Made by a program: the position numbers and the translations under genes. A stretch of DNA of 6,626 nucleotides from Desulfobacteraceae bacterium (lineage in GTDB: Bacteria; Desulfobacterota; Desulfobacteria; Desulfobacterales; UBA11574): contig JABMQM010000016.1 of the NCBI GenBank assembly GCA_013203195.1, positions 1 through 6,626 on the forward strand. The letters are read 5' to 3'. Positions within the stretch are counted from its first letter, which is position 1; every line of letters starts with the position of its first letter. Positions 1 to 5,566 of the stretch are shown piece by piece. A model generated the notes under the pieces. That model was not told the origin of the DNA, did not search any database, and saw only the letters and a program-made list of their open reading frames with translations.

Positions 1-56
1 ATTCCGCCTCCAACGACGATCAAATCCCACTCTTCCGGCAAGGTCTCAAAATTCAT
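1..56 (-). CDS. FAD-dependent oxidoreductase, N-terminus only (partial)
   Basis: Reading the minus strand from an ATG at 56 gives MNFETLPEEWDLIVVGGG, then I or M, before the window ends. The run of hydrophobic residues into GGG is the first strand and glycine-rich turn of a Rossmann dinucleotide-binding fold, as in FAD-dependent oxidoreductases that carry the FAD site at the extreme N-terminus. The W-D-L-I-V-V-G-G-G form resembles glycerol-3-phosphate dehydrogenase/oxidase-type enzymes, but 18 residues cannot fix the substrate. The gene is divergent from sucB. The frame stays open upstream of this ATG for some distance without another good start, so the ATG is chosen because the glycine motif then falls near residue 16-18, as usual. 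Its ribosome-binding site is weak. Confidence 0.6.
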   Translation of the reverse strand, partial: MNFETLPEEWDLIVVGGG

Positions 57-88
57 GGATATCGTTTGCCCCGCATATTTCAGGCTGG

Positions 89-97
89 TGTTATAAA
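89..97 (+). promoter_or_regulatory. Possible extended -10 promoter for sucB-lpdA
   Basis: The bases TGT followed by TATAAA match the extended -10 form TGnTATAAT with one mismatch. The nearest -35-like sequence, TTGCCC at 66-71, is 20 bp away, which is too far for a standard sigma-70 promoter, so the site would have to rely on the extended -10. Transcription would start near 104 and give a leader of about 100 bases containing the 7-bp repeats and the hairpin at 155-181. This is a sequence match only. Confidence 0.35.
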
Positions 98-121
98 ATT
101 CAGATGGAATTTGTTTCCTGC

Positions 122-149
122 CCCCGACCCCTGAGCCCTGAGCCCTGAC
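122..149. repeat. Four tandem 7-bp GC-rich repeats
   Basis: Four contiguous heptamers are visible: CCCCGAC (122-128), CCCTGAG (129-135), CCCTGAG (136-142) and CCCTGAC (143-149). They sit in the divergent intergenic region between the oxidoreductase start and sucB, probably inside the sucB leader. Short, slippage-prone repeats of this kind can vary in copy number. Whether copies occur elsewhere in the genome cannot be seen here. Confidence 0.75.
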
Positions 150-154
150 AACTT

Positions 155-181
155 TCAATTGAGCTTTTTTCGCTCGATTGA
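155..181 (+). promoter_or_regulatory. Leader hairpin upstream of sucB
   Basis: TCAATTGAGC (155-164) pairs with GCTCGATTGA (172-181) over ten positions, with one U-G wobble, around a 7-base loop of six T and one C. The stem ends 10 bases before the sucB Shine-Dalgarno AAGGAG (192-197) and is followed by a short T-rich stretch, GGTTTTATT. In the plus direction it could be a weak attenuator or a leader-stabilising hairpin. In the minus direction it has no T-run, so it is unlikely to be a terminator for anything on that strand. Confidence 0.5.
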
Positions 182-202
182 GGTTTTATTGAAGGAGTTC
201 AT

Positions 203-1501
203 ATGGAAATAGAAATTAAAATACCTCATGTTGGAGAATCGATACAGGAAGCGGTACTGGTAGAATGGTACAAACAGGACGGCGACCGGGTGCAAAAAGA
301 TGAACCGCTTTTTGTGATTGAAACCGACAAAGTCACCCTGGAAATCGTGGCCGAGGCCGATGGAGTTTTAAAAGTCCTGGTTCCGGCGGGAGCGACCATC
401 GCTATTGGCGCAGTTGTAGGAGCCATAGTTGCCGAAGCCGCCGCCGCGGAGTTCGCCCCTCCGGCACCGCCTGAGGCTCCGGTAGAAGCGGTCCCTGAGG
501 CAGCTCCGGAAGAACTGCCGCCTGTCCCGGCACCGGCTGCACCCGCCATGGAGGAAACGACGCCACCTCAAGTCCGGCCGATCCTCCCGCCTTCCGTACG
601 GCGGATGGTTGCTGAAAAAAACTTGGATATAACCGCTGTAACCGGCACCGGGCCGGGCAACAGAATTACAAAAGGCGATGTACTGCTTTACCTTGAGCAG
701 ATGCAGGCCGCGGTTGTGCCGCAGCAGCCTTTGCCGTCGGTTTCTCGCGAACCATCGGTCTTTCGGCCTGAAATTTCTCCGGCAGCGATTTTGCCTAAAG
801 GCGAAGAAATCACGCGCAAACCCATGAGCCCGATGCGGCGGCGCATTGCCTCCCGGCTCCTGGAGGCCCGGCGCAACACCGCCATGCTAACCACTTTTAA
901 CGAAATCGACATGAGCCGTACCATATCGATTCGTGCCCGGTTTAAGGAAGACTTTAAGAAAAAACACGGGGTATCTTTGGGGTTCATGTCTTTTTTTATC
1001 AAAGCCAGCGTGGAGGCCCTTAAGGAATTTCCGGAGATCAATGCCTATATCGAGGGCGATGAAATCGTTTACCACCACTATTATAATATCGGTATTGCCA
1101 TTGGTACCAGCCGCGGCCTGGTGGTGCCGGTCATTCGAAAGGCCGAAAACTTAAGTTCCGCCCAGCTCGAGCAGGCCATTGTCGATTATGTGGAAAAAAT
1201 CAAAACCAATCGCCTCGAACTGGCCGATATGGTGGACGGGACCTTTACCATTACCAACGGCGGTGTTTTTGGATCTCTGCTCAGCACGCCGATTTTGAAT
1301 ACTCCCCAAAGCGGCATTCTGGGGATGCACAAAATTGAAAAACGGCCCGTGGTTATCGATGACCAGGTGCAGGTCCGGCCCATGATGTATGTGGCCTTGA
1401 GCTATGACCACCGCATCGTGGACGGCCGGGAAGCGGTCACATTTCTGGTAAAGATCAAAGAGCACATTGAAAATCCGGAACGGATTATAATGGAGATATA
1501 G
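203..1501 (+). CDS. sucB: Dihydrolipoyllysine-residue succinyltransferase, E2 of 2-oxoglutarate dehydrogenase
   Basis: This is the E2 core of the cytoplasmic 2-oxoglutarate dehydrogenase complex, which moves the succinyl group from lipoyl-lysine to CoA in the TCA cycle. Domain order is complete. A lipoyl domain spans about 1-78, with ETDKV placing the lipoylated lysine at K43. An Ala/Pro/Glu linker spans about 79-122, a peripheral-subunit-binding domain about 126-166, and the acyltransferase core about 205-432. The core carries FTITNGGVFGS, the NTPQSGILGMH stretch and the catalytic DHRIVDG motif with H403 and D407. These read like succinyltransferases rather than pyruvate dehydrogenase E2. 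Length (432) is normal, with a single lipoyl domain. The ATG at 203 follows AAGGAG with 5-base spacing. lpdA begins 2 bases after the stop. No E1 (sucA) is adjacent: the gene just upstream is divergent. Codons are GC-rich. Lipoylation enzymes are not in the window. Confidence 0.95.
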   Translation: MEIEIKIPHVGESIQEAVLVEWYKQDGDRVQKDEPLFVIETDKVTLEIVAEADGVLKVLVPAGATIAIGAVVGAIVAEAAAAEFAPPAPPEAPVEAVPEAAPEELPPVPAPAAPAMEETTPPQVRPILPPSVRRMVAEKNLDITAVTGTGPGNRITKGDVLLYLEQMQAAVVPQQPLPSVSREPSVFRPEISPAAILPKGEEITRKPMSPMRRRIASRLLEARRNTAMLTTFNEIDMSRTISIRARFKEDFKKKHGVSLGFMSFFIKASVEALKEFPEINAYIEGDEIVYHHYYNIGIAIGTSRGLVVPVIRKAENLSSAQLEQAIVDYVEKIKTNRLELADMVDGTFTITNGGVFGSLLSTPILNTPQSGILGMHKIEKRPVVIDDQVQVRPMMYVALSYDHRIVDGREAVTFLVKIKEHIENPERIIMEI

Positions 1502-1503
1502 CT

Positions 1504-2931
1504 ATGGCAAAAAAAGAATTGTTCGATCTTGTCGTTATCGGTAGCGGCCCCGGGGGCTATGTGGCCGCCGTCCGTGCCGCCCAGTTAGGTTTAAAAACAG
1601 CCTGTGTTGAAAAGGAACCACGCTTGGGGGGCGTCTGCCTGAATGTGGGCTGCATCCCCAGCAAAGCCCTGCTGGATTCGAGCGAATACTTCCACCTGGC
1701 AAAGGATCATTTTGCCGACCACGGTATCAAGATCGGAAAGCTAAGCCTGGATCTTGCCGCCATGATGGCCCGCAAGGAAGAGGTTGTGGCCGAACTCACC
1801 GAGAACGTACGTAAGCTTCTGGAAGGCAACAGCATCAGTATCTTCCACGGTACCGCCCGCCTGGCCGGAGCAGATCGCATCGAGGTGAAGCAGAAAACCG
1901 GTTCCGCCGGCAAGAAAAAAGGCCGGATCATTGAAGCCAAGGCCATCATCCTGGCTACCGGCAGTATACCGGTGCAGGTTCCGGGTCTCGAGTTCGACGG
2001 CCGACGGATTGTCACTTCAACCGAAGCCCTGGCGTTCGATGCGGTACCCAAGCATCTGGGCGTTGTGGGCGGGGGATACATCGGCCTGGAACTGGGAGCG
2101 GTCTGGCTGCGACTGGGGTCCAAGGTGACTGTGGTGGAAATGTTGCCACAAATCGCCGCTACCATGGACGGCCAGGTGGCCCGGACTTTGGACCGGATTC
2201 TCAGGAAGCAGGGGCTGGACATTCGCCTGAAAACCAGAGTTTCAGGCGCCAAAATTTCCAGGAACAAGGTCAGCGTGATCTTGGAGACCAACGGCCGGGA
2301 AGAAATCATGTCCTGTGATCGTCTGCTGGTGGCGGTCGGGCGGCGGCCGCTGACACAGAATCTGGGCCTTGAAGAAGCAGGCGTAGAAACTGACGCCCGC
2401 ACCGGTCATGTCCTTGTGGATGAAGCCTACCGGACAAGTATTCCTACCCTTTATGCCATTGGAGACCTCATAGCGGGGCCCATGCTGGCTCATAAAGCTT
2501 CGGCCGAAGGCATTGCCGTGGCCGAATGCATCGCCGGACTCCCCGGAGAAGTCAATTATGACGCCATTCCGGCGGTGGTTTATACCTGGCCGGAGGTTGC
2601 CTCTGTAGGACTCACAGAGGAGCAGGTCAAGGAGCGCAACATCCCTTACTGTGTCGGCACGTATCCTTTCTCCGGTGCCGGCCGCGCCCGCTGTATGGGT
2701 GAAAAAGACGGTTTTGTCAAACTTATCGCCCATTCCAAAACAGATCGGATTATAGGTGTGCACATCATCGGGCCGCGTGCGGCCGACATGATTGCCGAAT
2801 GTGTGCTGGCCATGGAGTTTGGTGCAAGTTCCGAAGACATTGCCCGTACGGTGCACGGCCACCCGACCTTTGCCGAAGCCCTGCAGGAAGCGGCCATGGC
2901 CGTACGCAAGTGCTCCATCTATGCATCCTAA
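1504..2931 (+). CDS. lpdA: Dihydrolipoyl dehydrogenase (E3)
   Basis: This FAD flavoprotein reoxidises dihydrolipoamide on E2 and reduces NAD+. Being next to sucB, it most likely serves the 2-oxoglutarate complex, though one E3 often also serves pyruvate dehydrogenase and the glycine cleavage system. The FAD-binding GSGPGG is at 13-18. The redox disulfide GGVCLNVGCIPSK has C45 and C50. The NAD-binding GGGYIG is at 189-194, a second FAD-contact stretch AIGDL is near 320, and the dimer-interface motif HGHPTFAE supplies the catalytic H453/E458 pair. Length (475) is typical and all catalytic residues are present. The start ATG lies 2 bases after the sucB stop, and its Shine-Dalgarno GGAGA (1492-1496) is inside the sucB end, so the two are translationally coupled in one operon. 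The gene converges on the minus-strand gene ending at 2948, with only 16 bp between and no visible terminator. Confidence 0.96.
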   Translation: MAKKELFDLVVIGSGPGGYVAAVRAAQLGLKTACVEKEPRLGGVCLNVGCIPSKALLDSSEYFHLAKDHFADHGIKIGKLSLDLAAMMARKEEVVAELTENVRKLLEGNSISIFHGTARLAGADRIEVKQKTGSAGKKKGRIIEAKAIILATGSIPVQVPGLEFDGRRIVTSTEALAFDAVPKHLGVVGGGYIGLELGAVWLRLGSKVTVVEMLPQIAATMDGQVARTLDRILRKQGLDIRLKTRVSGAKISRNKVSVILETNGREEIMSCDRLLVAVGRRPLTQNLGLEEAGVETDARTGHVLVDEAYRTSIPTLYAIGDLIAGPMLAHKASAEGIAVAECIAGLPGEVNYDAIPAVVYTWPEVASVGLTEEQVKERNIPYCVGTYPFSGAGRARCMGEKDGFVKLIAHSKTDRIIGVHIIGPRAADMIAECVLAMEFGASSEDIARTVHGHPTFAEALQEAAMAVRKCSIYAS

Positions 2932-2947
2932 GGTGGGCCACGATTCT

Positions 2948-3373
2948 TTACATCTTGCCGAATATAGCTTCTACGACCGCCCTTTCAACTTCAGAGCTTG
3001 GCGTCCAGGTGTATTGATCGTGATAACGTTTCATAGCAAAACGGTCTTTGGCATTTATAACATTGGGAGAATCGAGATCTGCAGTCGAGGTTTGCAGCAT
3101 TTGAAACCCAAGCTTCATCTCTTTTTCCAACTCCCCGGCATCAATACGACCGGATGGATCGAAAGAAAGGATGGAATATTGAATAGAAACTATTTCTACA
3201 GGTTTTCGATTGACAAATTCCAGAGTTGCCAGGGCATATCGCACCCTTTTGCCGGCATATTCTTGAAAGCGCACTTCGGGGTCAGCCCCGAGCAGTCGTT
3301 CGTACCGTGTCAGAGGAATACGCTTTAGCGCCTCATTTTCATCAACAAAAAATACTCTTATACCAGTGCCCAT
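2948..3373 (-). CDS. Conserved-looking hypothetical protein, 141 aa
   Basis: I cannot assign a function. The protein begins MGTGIRVFFVDE, a predicted short beta strand. Then come a basic stretch with R23-Y24-E25-R26-L27-L28 and a likely beta-hairpin region (about 42-72: GKRVRYALATLEF, then EIVSIQYSILSFD) ending in a DPSGRID turn (72-78). The C-terminal half is polar and mostly helical, with aromatic clusters near KRYHDQYTW. It has no signal peptide, membrane segment or cysteine, so it is probably a small soluble cytoplasmic protein. I recall similar short proteins in Desulfobacterota, but that is memory and not a search. It starts 15 bp after the acyltransferase stop and is probably co-transcribed with it. 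The ATG at 3373 is chosen because an in-frame TGA lies five codons upstream; there is no clear Shine-Dalgarno, so coupling or weak initiation is likely. An open frame on the opposite strand reads as noise. Confidence 0.75.
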   Translation of the reverse strand: MGTGIRVFFVDENEALKRIPLTRYERLLGADPEVRFQEYAGKRVRYALATLEFVNRKPVEIVSIQYSILSFDPSGRIDAGELEKEMKLGFQMLQTSTADLDSPNVINAKDRFAMKRYHDQYTWTPSSEVERAVVEAIFGKM

Positions 3374-3388
3374 AAATACATTTGATCA

Positions 3389-4039
3389 CTAAGTTTTTAG
3401 CGCGGGAAGCATAATTTTTTCAAGTTGCCTGCGTTGCATTTCAAAGGCCTCTTCATCTTTTACCTTATCGAACTTGATCATTTTCCCAAAACGAAGCAAC
3501 ACTTTTGAAAAGGGTTTTGGAAGCAGAAATTTATCCCAGCTGTTGAAATGCCATCCATTTTCAGCATAAACACAAAAAGGAACAATTGCGGCATCGGCAG
3601 CATGTGCTAAACGGATTGCACCAGGCTTGACTTTGCCTAAAGGTCCCAGTGGGCCGTCAACAATGTGCGTTGCAAGTTTTGTCTTTTTTAAGTTGGCAAT
3701 CATGTTTTTTAAAGCTTCCTTCCCACCTCTTGAAGAAGAGCCGCGAATCGGATGCCAGCCGCCCCGTTTAGCAATACCGGCTACAATTTCTCCATCTTTG
3801 CTTTGGCTGATCATGATGCTGGGGTTGAATTTTTTGTAATTTGTGAAATGGCGAATAGCACTAAAAAATTGTTGGTGCCAAACGCAAATCAACACAGTAC
3901 CCCCATTTTTTAGATAATCCATCCATTCGTTTTCGTTTTCAATCTTTATACGCAATGTCCACAAATAGGCTCGAGCAAATCGATAAAGGAAAGATATGAA
4001 TAGATCTGACCTAAGGAAACGGTTTAATTTTATTCGCAA
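3389..4039 (-). CDS. Lysophospholipid acyltransferase family protein (DUF374 type)
   Basis: This 216-residue protein matches the DUF374 group of the PlsC/LpxL-like acyltransferases, which transfer acyl chains onto lipid or lipopolysaccharide precursors at the inner membrane; the exact acceptor is unknown. Visible motifs are VWHQQFF with the presumed catalytic H55, the SKDG stretch (80-83), IRGSSSRGG (98-106), which is characteristic of the group, and the DGPLGPLGKVKPG block (128-140). The first 30 residues are aromatic and basic with a short amphipathic stretch but no full membrane helix, which suggests peripheral association. The start is a TTG at 4039: an in-frame TGA lies 11 codons upstream with no ATG or GTG in between. 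AAAGGG (4049-4054) stands 9 bases before the TTG as a plausible ribosome site. The gene is clearly more AT-rich than sucB-lpdA. It is the first gene of a probable two-gene unit with the downstream 141-residue protein. Confidence 0.88.
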   Translation of the reverse strand: MRIKLNRFLRSDLFISFLYRFARAYLWTLRIKIENENEWMDYLKNGGTVLICVWHQQFFSAIRHFTNYKKFNPSIMISQSKDGEIVAGIAKRGGWHPIRGSSSRGGKEALKNMIANLKKTKLATHIVDGPLGPLGKVKPGAIRLAHAADAAIVPFCVYAENGWHFNSWDKFLLPKPFSKVLLRFGKMIKFDKVKDEEAFEMQRRQLEKIMLPALKT

Positions 4040-4131
4040 GAGTGTACACCCTTTGTTTTTCTGAAATCTTCAAATGATATTTGGCAGATGAATTTAGGGA
4101 TAGCATGGGGGAGTCAGAACTGCAATTATTT

Positions 4132-4218
4132 TTGTAAAGAGGTTTCTTTGAGATGCCCCGGCAAGCACTTGGCACCCCATCCGGGGCAGGCAAGCGCGGG
4201 AGATGGGGCTTTTTACGA
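4132..4218. repeat. Nested inverted-repeat element in intergenic gap
   Basis: The 217-bp gap between the acyltransferase start and the adenylyltransferase stop holds no gene but has dense symmetry. TGCCCCGG (4154-4161) pairs with CCGGGGCA (4181-4188). CCCCATC (4175-4181) pairs with GATGGGG (4202-4208), which is directly followed by CTTTTT. The heptamer GGCAAGC occurs twice in direct orientation (4160-4166 and 4189-4195). Imperfect outer arms TTGTAAAGAGG (4132-4142) and GCTTTTTACGA (4208-4218) match at 8 of 11 positions. The two inner stems share base 4181, so they compete. The layout resembles an interspersed palindromic (REP-like or MITE-like) unit, or a switch-like RNA. On the plus strand the second stem looks like an intrinsic terminator, although no plus-strand gene lies just upstream. 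Confidence 0.5.
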
Positions 4219-4225
4219 CGCGGTC

Positions 4226-4244
4226 AAAATGAAGGTTTTACCTT
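4226..4244 (-). terminator. Weak terminator-like hairpin after the adenylyltransferase gene
   Basis: Read on the minus strand, AAGGT-AAA-ACCTT forms a 5-bp stem with a 3-base loop, 12 bases after the stop codon, followed by CA and a run of four T. The stem is short and AU-leaning, so termination here would be inefficient. The larger element further downstream (4132-4218) may do the work instead. Confidence 0.25.
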
Positions 4245-4256
4245 TTCACAAGCGTC

Positions 4257-5042
4257 CTATTGTTCGTCAAAAAGTTCATGAATCGTCGGCTGCTCCCCGC
4301 AAAGGGCACACGCTTTATTTTTCTCCAGTTTATGTTTGACAAATTCCATTTTAAAAACATCAAAAAACAGCATGGCATTGCCCAGCAATGCACCCCTGCC
4401 GGTCAGAAACTTCAATGCCTCGGCGGTCTGAATGGTTCCCAACATACCGGCTGTGGCGCCGAGAATTCCGGCTTGGGCACCAGTCGGAACAGCGCCGGCG
4501 GGAGGCGGTTCTTCAAAGACACAGCGCAGACAAGTTGATTTTGCGGGTACGACTGTCATGGTCTGGCCGTTGAACCGCAGGACGCCGCCGTGGGAATAAG
4601 GGATGCCCTCCATCACACAGGCGTCGTTGATTAAAAATTTGGCGGCAAAATTATCGGTGCCGTCAATCACAAAATTATACCCTTGAATAATTTGACGGAT
4701 GTTGTCGGCCTTAATAAACACGTTGTATGTCTTGACCGCTACATCAGGGTTGAGCGCCTGCATCTTTTCGGCGGCAGATGCCACTTTTGAGGTATTAAGG
4801 TCCTTGGTAAAATGAATCACCTGTCTTTGCAAATTGGAAAGCTCTACAGTATCTGAATCAACAATGCCGATGGTCCCCACGCCCGCTGCCGTCAGATACA
4901 AAGCTGCCGCAGATCCAAGTCCGCCGATACCGATAATAAGAACCTTGCCGTTCATGATTTTGACCTGTCCCTCCACTCCAACATCTTTGATAATGATCTG
5001 TCTGTTGTAACGCTCGAGCTGTTCTTCGGTAAAATTAATCAT
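4257..5042 (-). CDS. MoeB/ThiF/HesA-family adenylyltransferase (E1-like)
   Basis: The family activates the C-terminal Gly-Gly of a small ubiquitin-like protein (MoaD, ThiS or similar) by adenylation, for sulfur delivery to molybdopterin, thiazole or cysteine. The RYNRQ stretch with R11 and R14 is at the N-terminus. The ATP loop GIGGLGS is at 38-44 and the VDSDTVELSNLQRQ block at 61-74 includes the ATP-contacting R73. K86 follows, and the Mg-binding aspartate D130 lies in DGTDNF. R73 and D130 fall at the same numbers I recall for E. coli MoeB. Zinc ligands are C171/C174 and C245/C248. Length (261) fits MoeB and HesA, with no rhodanese domain. The crossover-loop cysteine used by ThiF is replaced: the loop reads PTGAQAGILG. 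The gene follows the Rrf2 gene by 28 bp, so it is probably in the same transcript. AGGGA stands 11 bases before the ATG, a long spacing. The partner protein is not in the window. Confidence 0.92.
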   Translation of the reverse strand: MINFTEEQLERYNRQIIIKDVGVEGQVKIMNGKVLIIGIGGLGSAAALYLTAAGVGTIGIVDSDTVELSNLQRQVIHFTKDLNTSKVASAAEKMQALNPDVAVKTYNVFIKADNIRQIIQGYNFVIDGTDNFAAKFLINDACVMEGIPYSHGGVLRFNGQTMTVVPAKSTCLRCVFEEPPPAGAVPTGAQAGILGATAGMLGTIQTAEALKFLTGRGALLGNAMLFFDVFKMEFVKHKLEKNKACALCGEQPTIHELFDEQ

Positions 5043-5070
5043 AGTTTTTCAAGTCCCTGGTTTATATAGT

Positions 5071-5484
5071 TCATATATGAAAAATAACGTTGTTATCATA
5101 CTGCTGCTGTCTCAACAGCAATTCCGCCAAGGAAACATCTAATATTTTTTTAATTTCTATTTCGGCCTCTTTAAATAATTCTTTGACGGCGTCATTTTCA
5201 GGATAAGATTTTTCAAGTTCGATTCCACCTTCCAGCATCTCCAGTACCTGAAGAAAACTGATATTGGCAGGATCATTGTTCAGTTCATACCCTCCTTTAT
5301 TTCCCCTGACGCTTCGCACAAGACCGGCTTTTAAAAGACCATTGAGAAGCTGCACCAGATAGTGTTTGGGAATTTTTCTTTTCTGCGCAATGTCTTTAAG
5401 ATGGAGCAGGCCGTTGCCGTAATTGGCGGCAAGTTCCAAAATCGCTGCAATACCGTAGTTTCCCTTGCTTGAGAGTGAAAACAT
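5071..5484 (-). CDS. Rrf2-family transcriptional regulator
   Basis: This is a winged-helix DNA-binding dimer of the Rrf2 family (relatives: IscR, NsrR, CymR). The N-terminal MFSLSSKGNYGIAAILELA is the family's first helix. IPKHYLVQLLNGLLKAGLV (38-56) is the recognition-helix region and VRGNKGGYEL (59-68) is the wing. A dimerisation helix lies near 105-125. The whole 137-residue protein contains no cysteine, so it cannot ligate an iron-sulfur cluster as IscR or NsrR do. A CymR-like mode (cysteine metabolism, no cluster) is a reasonable inference. The ATG at 5484 has a strong GGAGGT (5495-5500) with 10-base spacing. It is the first gene of a likely two-gene transcript with the MoeB/ThiF-type enzyme, which suggests control of sulfur transfer. 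A GTTGAC/GTCAAC inverted repeat overlaps its promoter, consistent with self-repression. Confidence 0.92.
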   Translation of the reverse strand: MFSLSSKGNYGIAAILELAANYGNGLLHLKDIAQKRKIPKHYLVQLLNGLLKAGLVRSVRGNKGGYELNNDPANISFLQVLEMLEGGIELEKSYPENDAVKELFKEAEIEIKKILDVSLAELLLRQQQYDNNVIFHI

Positions 5485-5507
5485 GTTGGTGGCTACCTCC
5501 GCTAAAC

Positions 5508-5533
5508 CCCCTATTGAGCAATCGCAATTGGGG
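5508..5533 (-). promoter_or_regulatory. Stem-loop or second operator at the 5' end of the Rrf2 transcript
   Basis: On the plus strand CCCC (5508-5511), T, ATTG (5513-5516), an 8-base loop, CAAT (5525-5528), T, GGGG (5530-5533) forms an inverted repeat with 8 paired positions and one T-T mismatch. It lies directly downstream of the proposed -10 box, around or just after the transcription start, and ends 8 bases before the GGAGGT. It may be a 5' mRNA hairpin or a second protein-binding site. Confidence 0.5.
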
Positions 5534-5537
5534 TATA

Positions 5538-5566
5538 TTTATAGCCTTGTTAATAAAGTTGACCAA
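5538..5566 (-). promoter_or_regulatory. Probable promoter of the Rrf2-adenylyltransferase unit
   Basis: On the minus strand the -10 candidate is TATAAA (5538-5543). It is 17 bp from a -35 candidate TTGGTC (5561-5566), which matches only three consensus bases. A better -35, TTGACT (5570-5575), has 17-bp spacing to a poor -10, TAACAA. Either way the core promoter overlaps the inverted repeat at 5558-5576. The leader to the ATG would be roughly 45-50 bases. Confidence 0.5.

Noticed and set aside
1707..2402. A 231-codon open frame antisense to lpdA
   Set aside because: The Ser/Arg/Pro-rich translation is the usual shadow of a GC-rich gene, and lpdA is certain here.
2242..2862. A 206-codon open frame antisense to lpdA
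   Set aside because: It lies entirely inside lpdA, has no recognisable domain, and its composition is that of a shadow frame.
2792..3328. A 178-codon open frame on the plus strand
   Set aside because: It overlaps the end of lpdA in another frame and then runs antisense to the 141-residue gene. Its translation has low-complexity, non-family-like composition, and the opposite strand gives a coherent protein.
4040..4131. A promoter for the acyltransferase gene on the minus strand (TTGCAG, 17 bp, TATCCC)
   Set aside because: Both boxes match only three consensus bases, too weak to list, although a promoter must lie somewhere in or above this stretch.
4088..4339. An 83-codon plus-strand frame across the intergenic gap
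   Set aside because: It runs through the inverted-repeat element and into the antisense of the adenylyltransferase end. I saw no clear ribosome site and recognise no domain.
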